A stretch of 64,000 bases of DNA, taken from positions 1-64,000 of the forward strand of contig JACTMP010000069.1 in assembly GCA_014584575.1 (NCBI GenBank), given 5' to 3'. The translations under genes and the position numbers were made by a program. The DNA comes from Chloroflexota bacterium (lineage in GTDB: Bacteria > Chloroflexota > Anaerolineae > Promineifilales > Promineifilaceae). Shown here one piece after another: positions 44,219-51,549 of this stretch; within the stretch, counting starts at the first letter, position 1; the number at the start of each line of letters is the position of its first letter. The notes below the pieces were generated by a model, which searched no databases, was not told the origin of the DNA, and saw only the letters and a program-made list of their open reading frames with translations.

Positions 44219-44575
44219 TGCAACACCTCTTTGCTTTTGCCATCAATTCCCGCGTAACTTTTGCTGTGTAGTCTGCCTGAATTTTTGCCAGATCATCTGG
44301 GTAGCGCGTGGCTACACTGGCGGTGTTCAATCTGGTGATGAATTTCTCCAATTCTGGCGACGGCCGTTTGCCTATCTGCGTCAGCAAATAAAGCAAATTA
44401 TGAGTTTTGGGCGGGACCTGACTGTGAACATGAGAATAAAGACCTTTCAGCGCCTTTTCAATTGACAGGTGGCACATGAAACGGCATAGAAGTAACGGCC
44501 GTTGTTAAACATTACGACAGCCGTGTCCATATCATATTCCGCCTGCTTAAGCCATTCTGTCGATTTATCGCTCAT
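44197..44575 (-). pseudogene. HEPN-domain gene broken by two frameshifts
   Basis: From ATG 44575 the frame reads MSDKSTEWLKQAEYDMDTAVVMFNNGRYFYAV, then leaves frame near 44480. A shifted frame continues with the HEPN core (CHLSIEKALKGLYSHV ... PKTHNLLYLL). A further shift near 44237, in an A-run, restores the usual end (KEVLHWVKTQL, stop 44197). Both breaks are one base short in short runs, so they may be real decay or sequencing errors. It would be the partner of the MNT gene. Confidence 0.7.
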
Positions 44576-44621
44576 TCACCACCAGACAAACCCTAGGCGC
44601 ACGTACCACCTGTCTGCAACG

Positions 44622-44900
44622 CTAAGTTAAGCGTGCAAAACCGTTTTTGATGACCTGGGCGATACGTTTGCGCCTATCTGCTAAAAATATCTCATAATCC
44701 ATGTTCGCCCAATTTTCCGATGACCAAAACAGTAAATAACCTACCGGAAACCCTTTATACATAGAATCGAATAAATCTCGAACCTTGGTATTGGGCCAGA
44801 CAAAAGGACGCTGGATCTCAGGCAACCCAATCTCACCTAAATCAATATCGGCGATGAGTTTATTAAGTGAGTAATTTACCTCTTTGAAAAGAGTAGTCAT
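44622..44900 (-). pseudogene. N-terminal fragment of a DUF262 (GmrSD-like) protein
   Basis: 92 residues. IQRPFVWPNTKVRDLFDSMYKGFPVGYLLFW is the hallmark N-terminal motif of DUF262 proteins, which are normally several hundred residues long and act in modified-DNA restriction or related defence. Homology ends near residue 70, followed by unrelated residues and a stop. Truncated and probably inactive. Confidence 0.7.
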
Positions 44901-45054
44901 TGTTAGCTCCTAGCTCACTTCGTTGGGCATTATATTCCCGTCCTAGTTGCTGGTAAAACGGCCTTGCACACAACCAGTCAGCATCTATCAACCAAAGATT
45001 TGCACGTGAAATAGAGGATACAGGAGGGGGGAAGGAGCGTCAAGAATGGGGAGG

Positions 45055-45081
45055 CATGCGATTTTTCCAAAAAATCGCATG
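45055..45081. repeat. CATGCGATTTTT palindrome
   Basis: CATGCGATTTTTCC faces AAAAAATCGCATG, followed by TCTG. A sister element at 48418-48444 has the same layout and the same following TCTG. The rest of the 222-base gap 44901-45122 shows nothing recognised. Confidence 0.8.
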
Positions 45082-45122
45082 TCTGTGGCGTAGCGGTTGC
45101 AGATTGGTTCAATCTCTCCTGC

Positions 45123-47546
45123 TCACGCATACGCCAGACTTTGGCGGACGCTGATGCGGGTGGCGGCGCGGGCGGGCAGGATGGCGGCTACGGCCGAGAC
45201 GCCCAGGATGACGACCAGCCAGATGAACACGGCCGTGACATGAAACGCAAAGTCCAAATTCGTGCCTGTCATCGCCTGGCCCAGTGCATTGGCTAAGGGG
45301 CGGCTAAAGACGATTGCCAGCGGAATCGCCAGACACCAGCTAAACAACCCTTGCAGCACCCCTTCCATCACAAACAGCAGCATAATAGTCGGCGAGGATG
45401 CGCCGATGGCGCGTAACACGCCAATTTCACGGGTGCGTTCCACCACGCTGATGCTGAGTGCGCCCATCAGCCCAATGCCGCCCACCAGCGCCATCAGCCC
45501 CGCCAGGCTGAGCAAGATGGTGACCACGCTGGCGAACTGGGTATCAATTTCGGCGCGTTCTTCCAGTTTCACGGCCGTGGTGAACAAAGCCACGTCCATA
45601 CGCTGCGCTTCAAACTGGTTTTTCAGTTGTTCGGTCACGGCCGTGACCGCCTCTGCTGAATGGTCATTGGTTTGCAGGTAAAGGGCGGTGCCCCGGTTGG
45701 CCTGTTTGGTTACGGCCACCACCGCATCCAGCGGGGCGTAAATTGGCTCGGTGGCGAAGTCCGCGCCGGAGATGATGCGGTACATGCCGATTACCTGCCA
45801 CTCGGCGTCCCCCAACTGTCCCAAATCCAGGCGGACCACGTCGCCGACGGCGATGCCGTTTTTCTCGGCAGAGTCGGCGTTGACAACAATGACACGGCTT
45901 TCGGACAACCCGTCGCCCGGCTGCAACCAACGGCCGTCTACGATGAGCGGGCGGCGCATGGTGCTCTCCGGTGGCAGGCCGGTAAGCTGCGCCCCCAGCC
46001 CGGCGGAGTCACGCAGCCGTTCCCCTTCTCGCAGGATGGTGGCGCTGTGGGTGTACCATATTTCAGCGGCCTTCACTTCTGGCAAGGCCAGCGCCATGTT
46101 CAGCACCCGTTCGCTGCGCTGGTCGCGCACAAAACCGATGCGGGCGTCATAGCCGCGCCGCGCCATTTCGTTGTCCAGCGTGTGGTTGGTGGAGGCGACC
46201 AGCGTCATCACCACCAGGAACATGACCCCGGCGATGACCAATACCAGCTGCGTCAGCGCCAGCCGCCCTTTGCGCCGGAACATATTGCCCAGGGCGGCAG
46301 CGTAGACGGAGGAGAGGAAGCGGGCGCTGAGGTGGTCAATGAAACGGTCAAAGCGGCTGCTGCCAAAGTCGCCGCCCAGGCCGTAGGTGGCGATGGCTTC
46401 GCGCACGGTCAGGTTGGCCCCTTTGAGAACGGGCCAGAGGGCGGCCAGAATGGGCACGGCCGTAGCTGCCGCCACCTGCCAGATCACTGCCTGGGGGGAA
46501 AATTGGAAGGTGTCAAAATCCACGTTGAACAGGTTGAGGAACCAGCGGCTGCTGGCAAAGGCGGTCAATGCGCCCAACGGCAGCGCCAGCGCCAATGCCA
46601 GCAGGCTAAGCAGCAATACCCCGACGAGATAGGTTTTGGTGATGATGCCGCTGCTGCCGCCGATGGCTTTGATGACGCCAATCTGGTCGGTTTGTTGGGT
46701 GATGACGGCCGTGAACGTATTCACCACCAACACCACGCTGAGGAACAACGAAACCACCGCCATGACGCGCAGCACAATCATCAGCCCGTCCACAAAATCA
46801 CGCCCCCAGTGGCGGTCTGGCTCCTGGTAGATGGTGATGGCGACGTTGTACCCCTGTTTGCTGAGGCGTTCGCGGATGTCACCGGCGATTTGTTCGGCGT
46901 GGGCGCGGCTGTATGGCTCTATCTGCACCATCACGCTGGCGAAGTTGCCTTCGGGGAAACCGAGTTTGGCCAGACCGGCGGCGTCGGCGAAGAAGTGGGC
47001 TTCGCCGCCGAAGGATGGTGGCTGGACAAAGGGATGGCGGATACGGCCGTTGATCGTAAACACCCGGTCTGTGCCGGGCATCTCAATGATGATCTGGTCG
47101 CCGATATCCAGGTGGTACGATTGGGTGGTCAGCCGCTCCACGCCGATTTGCCGGTCGGCCGGCCACGCTCCTTCTTGCAGCGTCACCAGGTCGTATTGCT
47201 GGTCGGTGAAGTCGCGGCGCATGGTAATAGCCCCGTCCTGCCATTCACCGTCCGGGCCGGTTTTGTAACGGATGTTGATACGGTTGGCCGGTTCCACGCC
47301 CACCACGCCGGGGATGCTGGTGAGGGATTGGGCGGTGTCGTCATCAATGAGGGTGTTGAGGAAGACGTTGATGTGGGAGGGGTTGGTGGCGCGGTGGGCG
47401 TTGTCCATGCCGCTGAGGAGCTGGTCTACCATGCCAAAAATGGCGCCAATGGCAAAAACGCCGCTGGCGATGCTCAAAATTACCAGCAGGGTGCGGGCTT
47501 TGTGGTGCCATAAATCGTGCCAGACTTTGTGCCAGATGACGTCCAT
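45123..47546 (-). CDS. ABC transporter permease, double FtsX domain
   Basis: 807 residues with two FtsX/MacB-type modules. There is one helix near residue 20, a first set of helices at about 255-400, another helix near 440, and a last set at about 690-800 (GGIGLMGALSISVVERTREIGVLRAIGA). Two extracytoplasmic domains lie between them. This is the LolCDE-like/YknZ-type permease of an exporter whose ATPase is encoded just upstream on the same strand. Confidence 0.92.
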   Translation of the reverse strand: MDVIWHKVWHDLWHHKARTLLVILSIASGVFAIGAIFGMVDQLLSGMDNAHRATNPSHINVFLNTLIDDDTAQSLTSIPGVVGVEPANRINIRYKTGPDGEWQDGAITMRRDFTDQQYDLVTLQEGAWPADRQIGVERLTTQSYHLDIGDQIIIEMPGTDRVFTINGRIRHPFVQPPSFGGEAHFFADAAGLAKLGFPEGNFASVMVQIEPYSRAHAEQIAGDIRERLSKQGYNVAITIYQEPDRHWGRDFVDGLMIVLRVMAVVSLFLSVVLVVNTFTAVITQQTDQIGVIKAIGGSSGIITKTYLVGVLLLSLLALALALPLGALTAFASSRWFLNLFNVDFDTFQFSPQAVIWQVAAATAVPILAALWPVLKGANLTVREAIATYGLGGDFGSSRFDRFIDHLSARFLSSVYAAALGNMFRRKGRLALTQLVLVIAGVMFLVVMTLVASTNHTLDNEMARRGYDARIGFVRDQRSERVLNMALALPEVKAAEIWYTHSATILREGERLRDSAGLGAQLTGLPPESTMRRPLIVDGRWLQPGDGLSESRVIVVNADSAEKNGIAVGDVVRLDLGQLGDAEWQVIGMYRIISGADFATEPIYAPLDAVVAVTKQANRGTALYLQTNDHSAEAVTAVTEQLKNQFEAQRMDVALFTTAVKLEERAEIDTQFASVVTILLSLAGLMALVGGIGLMGALSISVVERTREIGVLRAIGASSPTIMLLFVMEGVLQGLFSWCLAIPLAIVFSRPLANALGQAMTGTNLDFAFHVTAVFIWLVVILGVSAVAAILPARAATRISVRQSLAYA

Positions 47547-47555
47547 GGGAGGGAA

Positions 47556-47620
47556 ACGTGAGGCGTGATGCGTGACCCGTGAATGTCGTCACGCATCACG
47601 TTTCACGCATCACGGGTTAC
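47556..47620. repeat. TGATGCGTGA-type inverted repeat, copy 4
   Basis: CGTGAGGCGTGATGCGTGA faces TCACGCATCACGTTTCACGCATCACG. It supplies the TGA stop of the ATPase gene (protein ends VTRDA) and ends ten bases before the permease start on the minus strand. Confidence 0.88.
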
Positions 47621-48334
47621 GGAGACACGGCCGTTCTCCGTGCCTCGCACCAGCCATTCATCGCGGATGATACGGCCGTTTTTGACTTCCATGATGCGGC
47701 GGGCCTGGCGGGCCAGCTCTTCGTTGTGTGTAACCATGACCAGGGTTTTGCCCTGGTCGGTGAGATGGCTGAACAGGTCGAACACTTCGTTGGCGGTGCG
47801 GGCGTCCAGGTTGCCGGTGGGTTCGTCGGCGACGATGAGCGGCGGGTCGTTGGCCAGGGCGCGGGCGATGGCGGCCCGCTGCTGCTGCCCGCCGGAGACG
47901 GCGTTGGGCAGTTTGTATGCCTGGTCGGCCAGCCCCACGAGATCGAGCAGGTGCAGGGCGCGTTCTTTGCGCTCTTTGCGCGGCAGTTTTTTGAGGAAGT
48001 CCATGGGTAGGATGATGTTTTGCAGCAGATTCAGCGCGGGCAGCAGTTGGAAAAATTGAAAGACGATGCCCATTTCGGCGCCGCGCCAGAGGGCGAGATC
48101 GTTTTCGGACATGGGGGGCAGGCTACGGCCGTTGACAATCACATCGCCGCTGGTGGGGTGGTCTATGCCGGTGATCATGTTCAGCAGCGTAGATTTGCCG
48201 TTGCCGGATTCGCCGACAATCGCCACAAATTCGCCGCGGCCGATGGAGAGCGAGACTTCACGCAGCACGGTAATTTCCCCTTCGCCAACGGGATAGGTTT
48301 TGGTGACGTGTTTGACCTGAATGATTTCGTTCAT
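47603..48334 (-). CDS. ABC transporter ATP-binding protein (LolD-like)
   Basis: 243 residues. Walker A GESGNGKST, signature VSGGQQQRAAIARAL, Walker B LIVADEPTGNLD, H-loop VTHN. It pairs with the 807-residue permease. No adaptor protein accompanies this second exporter. The final codons are repeat-derived. Confidence 0.93.
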   Translation of the reverse strand: MNEIIQVKHVTKTYPVGEGEITVLREVSLSIGRGEFVAIVGESGNGKSTLLNMITGIDHPTSGDVIVNGRSLPPMSENDLALWRGAEMGIVFQFFQLLPALNLLQNIILPMDFLKKLPRKERKERALHLLDLVGLADQAYKLPNAVSGGQQQRAAIARALANDPPLIVADEPTGNLDARTANEVFDLFSHLTDQGKTLVMVTHNEELARQARRIMEVKNGRIIRDEWLVRGTENGRVSVTRDA

Positions 48335-48341
48335 AGCGCCG

Positions 48342-48376
48342 TAAGCCCCTAAGGGTTTCTAAAACCCTTAGGGTCT
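48342..48376. repeat. AAGCCCCTAAGGGTTT palindrome
   Basis: AAGCCCCTAAGGGTTTCT faces AAAACCCTTAGGGTCTT, upstream of the ATPase gene. Related in its GGGTTT/AAACCC core to the palindrome inside hemD at 12155. Confidence 0.8.
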
Positions 48377-48417
48377 TGGCCTGAATTTAGCAATGTTGGC
48401 AGGGGGAAGCAATAAAA

Positions 48418-48444
48418 CATCCGATTTCTTTAAGAAATCGGATG
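48418..48444. repeat. CATCCGATTTCTT palindrome
   Basis: CATCCGATTTCTT faces AAGAAATCGGATG, followed by TCTG. It lies just after the dapF-like stop codon and is the sister of 45055-45081. Confidence 0.82.
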
Positions 48445-48457
48445 TCTGGTGGCGAAT

Positions 48458-49270
48458 TTAAGGGGCAAATTGGGCCAGGATGTCGGGGGAGAAGGTGGCG
48501 TGGTACACGGCCGTGACCGGCCCTGTCAAGCGCACCCCCTCAGCCAGCACTTCTACTGACAAATTTCCGCCCGCCATTTGCGCGCTGAGGTGGCGGGAGG
48601 CGCAGCGCCCGGTGAGGACGGCGGCAGCGGCAGCGGCGCTGGCCGATGTGCCGGAGGCGAGGGTGTAACCCGCGCCGCGCTCCCAAATTTCAATCTGGAT
48701 GGTGTGGTCGTCCAACACATTGACCAGTTGCACATTGGTGCGGTTGGGGAACTGGGGTGCAGTTTCAATGAGCGGCCCCCAGGTGTGGACACGGCCGAGC
48801 TCGGCGGTGAAGATGATGCAGTGGGGGTTGCCGATGGTCACGGCCGTAGCCAGCACCATCTCCTCGTCCACTTTCAACGGTTGGTCGGCAAACATCAGTT
48901 GCAACCCACCCATTTCCAGCGTAATGAGGCCGGTCTTCTCATCTATATGCGTGGGAATCGTGTTCTCGCCCATGCCCATTACAAAATCTGGGCCGGTCAC
49001 ATAACCCGCGTCCCACAGGTAGCGGGCAAAGATGCGCAGCCCGTTGCCGCTGCGTTCCGCCTCGCTGCCATCCGGGTTGAAGAAGCGCATGGTAAACGGC
49101 CCATCACCCGGCAATGGCCCATAACAAATGCCATCCGCGCCCACCCCAAAATGCCGGTCACAAATCAGCCGGACGTTGTCCGGCGTCAACGCCACCGCAC
49201 AATGCGCCGGGTCAATGACGATCATGTCGTTGCCCAGAGCCGTGTACTTTGTCAGGTGAAACAGGGTCAT
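48458..49270 (-). CDS. dapF: Diaminopimelate epimerase-like protein with both catalytic Cys replaced by Ser
   Basis: 270 residues, two pseudo-symmetric domains. The overall pattern is DapF, which interconverts LL- and meso-diaminopimelate using a cysteine pair. Here the first site reads AERSGNG (Ser74 in place of the CGNG cysteine) and the second TLASGTSAS (Ser206 in place of the ACGTGA cysteine). GNPH and the DGSEAE motif are kept. The codons (AGC and TCC) are clear. Either serines do the chemistry, or this protein has another role and a true dapF lies elsewhere. Not near other lysine genes. Confidence 0.8.
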   Translation of the reverse strand: MTLFHLTKYTALGNDMIVIDPAHCAVALTPDNVRLICDRHFGVGADGICYGPLPGDGPFTMRFFNPDGSEAERSGNGLRIFARYLWDAGYVTGPDFVMGMGENTIPTHIDEKTGLITLEMGGLQLMFADQPLKVDEEMVLATAVTIGNPHCIIFTAELGRVHTWGPLIETAPQFPNRTNVQLVNVLDDHTIQIEIWERGAGYTLASGTSASAAAAAAVLTGRCASRHLSAQMAGGNLSVEVLAEGVRLTGPVTAVYHATFSPDILAQFAP

Positions 49271-49402
49271 AGGGCCAGTAGGTTAACACATTTGGTAGGG
49301 ATGGGACAGGCGGGCGATACCTTTGCTTTGAAGAAAAGCATAATTCCCCGCCTGTCTCACCCCGTTTGAACCACGACGCGGCTCTTCAGGATTTCGCAGG
49401 TG

Positions 49403-49462
49403 CCGTGTGATGCCTGATGTGTGAGACCCCGCCGGTCACCCGTCACGCATCACCCGTCACGC
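49403..49462. repeat. TGATGCGTGA-type inverted repeat, copy 5
   Basis: GTGTGATGCCTGATGTGTGA faces TCACCCGTCACGCATCACCCGTCACG. It overlaps the end of the glycosyltransferase gene and supplies its TGA stop. Confidence 0.82.
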
Positions 49463-51178
49463 CGGTTGGCGCAGGTTGGTAAACAAGACCAGGCGCGCAA
49501 GGTAAGGGCCCCTGGAAAAGAAGACCAGGCAAAGTACGCAAAGCGCCATATAAGCCGCAACCAGGGCGCACCAAAACAACCCGGCGTTGGCAAACAGGAT
49601 GACCCATCCCACATGGTAAAGGATGAAGAACAACTCGGCCAGGATATAAGGCCAGTGGACTTTGACCCGGTACTTTTTCGGCACGGCCGTTGCCCGGCTC
49701 AAAGGTGCAGCCACATTGGCATTCTTCGTTACCGTCGCCGCTTTGGGTGTGCGTTCAAACTCACTGTGGAGGGGGCCAAACAACCCTTCGGCAAAGGCGC
49801 TAAATTGGTGCGGCAGCATCCCCGCGCCGATGAAGATATAAGGAAACATCCGTCCCAGGCGGCCGAGGAACCTGGTCGGCGTCAGGGGGGCGGCATAGGT
49901 GTGTTTCGTCTCCAGCGAGGCCATCGTGGTAGATAGCGCCAGCCAGAACAGGCTGGGCAGCAGATAAAAGGCCACACCCCAGGCAGGGCCAAAAACGCCA
50001 AGCCAATGGTCGGTGTAAATCAGAAACGGCAGCACCATGATCCAGATGGCCCACGCCGGCCATTGCCACGAGATGCACATGTGGTAGAAAAATTGCAGCC
50101 GCCGCAGCCACGAGGTTGGATAATCAAAGAGCAGTGTGGGCAGATGCAGGCGCTGCAACTGCACCCAACCTAACGTCCATCGTCTTTGCTGGGCTTTGTA
50201 GGCGGCGTAGGTAGCGGGCAGTTCGGCAGGGGCCACAATTTCCTTCACAAATTTGGTGCGATACCCGGCGAACAGGTGCCGAAAGCTCAATTCACAATCT
50301 TCCACCAGGCTGGTGGCCCGCCAACCACCGGCGGCTTCAATGGCGGCGGCGCGCCACACACCCGCCGTGCCGGTGAAGTTCACAAATTGCCAGGCCGCCG
50401 AGCGCCAGGACATCTGCAACGTGTGGTGGTCGTCCACCCACAGGGATTGGGCCAGGGTCAGGGCCGACTCGTCATGGTTCAGGTGGCCCCACTGCGCCTG
50501 CACCAGCGCCAGACCGGTATCGGCACGGCCGTCTGTCAGATAGAAGTGCGGTACGGCGCGCAGCAGGTAATCGGGGGGCGGCACAAAATCGGCGTCGAAG
50601 ATGGCCAGGAATTCGGCGTCTGTCTGTTTGCGCCCTTCTTCCAGCGCCCCGGCCTTGTATCCCTGGCGATTGCTGCGGTGCAAGATGCGGCAATCTATTC
50701 CCCGCGCCCGCACCTGGCGGCAGACTTGTTCCACCAATCGGCGGGTATCCTCGTCGGTGGAGTCATCGAGCACCTGAATGGTCAAACGGTCGGCGGGCCA
50801 GGTCATGTTGGCCGCCGCTTCAATGACCCGGCGCGCCACGGCGTGTTCATTGAACATAGGCAACTGTACACACACGGTGGGATATTCTGCGGGCAGGGGG
50901 CCGGGCTGCTCTGGGGCGCGCCCCTTCCAGTAAAAGCCTATGCGCTCGACAAGGCCGATGATCAGGAAAAACAAGATCACAAAAAAGGGCAGGTGCAGCA
51001 CGGCCGTTAACCCCCACCATTTGCCGCTGCCTACCGTAAACCATTCATCTCCTATCGTCGAGCCAGCCGCATAGAGGAGCAGCCCGGCGGCTATGGCAAA
51101 GAGGACCACGCCCGGCATCCACCAGCGGAATTGAAGTGTTGGGAACGGCCGTAACTGGCCGTTAGTTGTGCAATTCAT
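49457..51178 (-). CDS. Family 2 glycosyltransferase, cellulose-synthase-like, membrane protein
   Basis: 573 residues. Two N-terminal transmembrane helices, a GT-A catalytic domain (DDSTDED, FDADFVPP, VEDCELSFR, QQRRW motifs of processive beta-glycosyltransferases), then several C-terminal helices. It probably polymerises and exports a beta-linked polysaccharide or makes mannan-like chains. No PilZ domain or BcsB partner is adjacent. The protein ends in NLRQPA at the repeat that provides the stop. Confidence 0.9.
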   Translation of the reverse strand: MNCTTNGQLRPFPTLQFRWWMPGVVLFAIAAGLLLYAAGSTIGDEWFTVGSGKWWGLTAVLHLPFFVILFFLIIGLVERIGFYWKGRAPEQPGPLPAEYPTVCVQLPMFNEHAVARRVIEAAANMTWPADRLTIQVLDDSTDEDTRRLVEQVCRQVRARGIDCRILHRSNRQGYKAGALEEGRKQTDAEFLAIFDADFVPPPDYLLRAVPHFYLTDGRADTGLALVQAQWGHLNHDESALTLAQSLWVDDHHTLQMSWRSAAWQFVNFTGTAGVWRAAAIEAAGGWRATSLVEDCELSFRHLFAGYRTKFVKEIVAPAELPATYAAYKAQQRRWTLGWVQLQRLHLPTLLFDYPTSWLRRLQFFYHMCISWQWPAWAIWIMVLPFLIYTDHWLGVFGPAWGVAFYLLPSLFWLALSTTMASLETKHTYAAPLTPTRFLGRLGRMFPYIFIGAGMLPHQFSAFAEGLFGPLHSEFERTPKAATVTKNANVAAPLSRATAVPKKYRVKVHWPYILAELFFILYHVGWVILFANAGLFWCALVAAYMALCVLCLVFFSRGPYLARLVLFTNLRQPA

Positions 51179-51270
51179 CGTGTCTTTATCTCCTTGTTGA
51201 AGTGCGTTGTTTGTTCACAAGTACAGATATAAGACAGAATGGTCGGTGAAAAATACAGCGATCCGCAAAC

Positions 51271-51363
51271 TGTCATTCCGAGGTCTTCCGAGGAATCCTA
51301 TTCATCTGGAATAATGGAGGGTCGGGATTCCTCGCTCCGAAGCGTACTGAAGAACAGAGTCCG
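51271..51363. repeat. TGTCATTCCGA palindromic element, copy 3 (MITE-like, eroded)
   Basis: Left end intact (TGTCATTCCGAGGTCTTCCGAGGAATCC, as in copy 2); inner GATTCCTCGCTCCGAAG present; the right terminal repeat is replaced by unrelated sequence. Partially lost copy. Confidence 0.8.
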
Positions 51364-51368
51364 TGCTT

Positions 51369-51400
51369 AAAAAAAGTGGCTGGTACTGGGTGCCAGCCAC
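51369..51400 (-). terminator. Intrinsic terminator for the subtilase gene
   Basis: Read on the minus strand: GTGGCTGG stem, nine-base loop, CCAGCCAC, then seven T. It lies about 150 bases after the subtilase stop, before the glycosyltransferase gene. Confidence 0.75.
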
Positions 51401-51465
51401 TATGCTGAAGGAATTGGTTCTCTATTACCGTTTACAATCTGGCTAGTATCTTCTCAATATCTCGT

Positions 51466-51512
51466 GGAGGAGTGTGCATCCTCAGATGCGCATCTGAGGA
51501 TGCGCACTCCTC
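51466..51512. repeat. CATCCTCAGATGC palindrome, copy 2
   Basis: GGAGGAGTGTGCATCCTCAGATGC faces GCATCTGAGGATGCGCACTCCTC, almost perfect. Same family as 30634-30690. Confidence 0.88.
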
Positions 51513-51549
51513 GTACCTCCATTTATTGAGATAATACTCTGGCTGCATC

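Larger units (their letters stand above)
51179..51549. other. Intergenic region (371 bases)
   Basis: No gene. It holds a TGTCATTCCGA element (51271-51363), a minus-strand terminator (51369-51400) and a CATCCTCAGATGC hairpin (51466-51512). The promoter of the glycosyltransferase gene must lie within roughly 51180-51270 but no clear hexamers stand out. Confidence 0.7.

Noticed and set aside
45660-47513. 617-codon open frame opposite the FtsX permease
   Set aside because: His/Gly/Val-rich shadow translation of a clear permease gene on the other strand.
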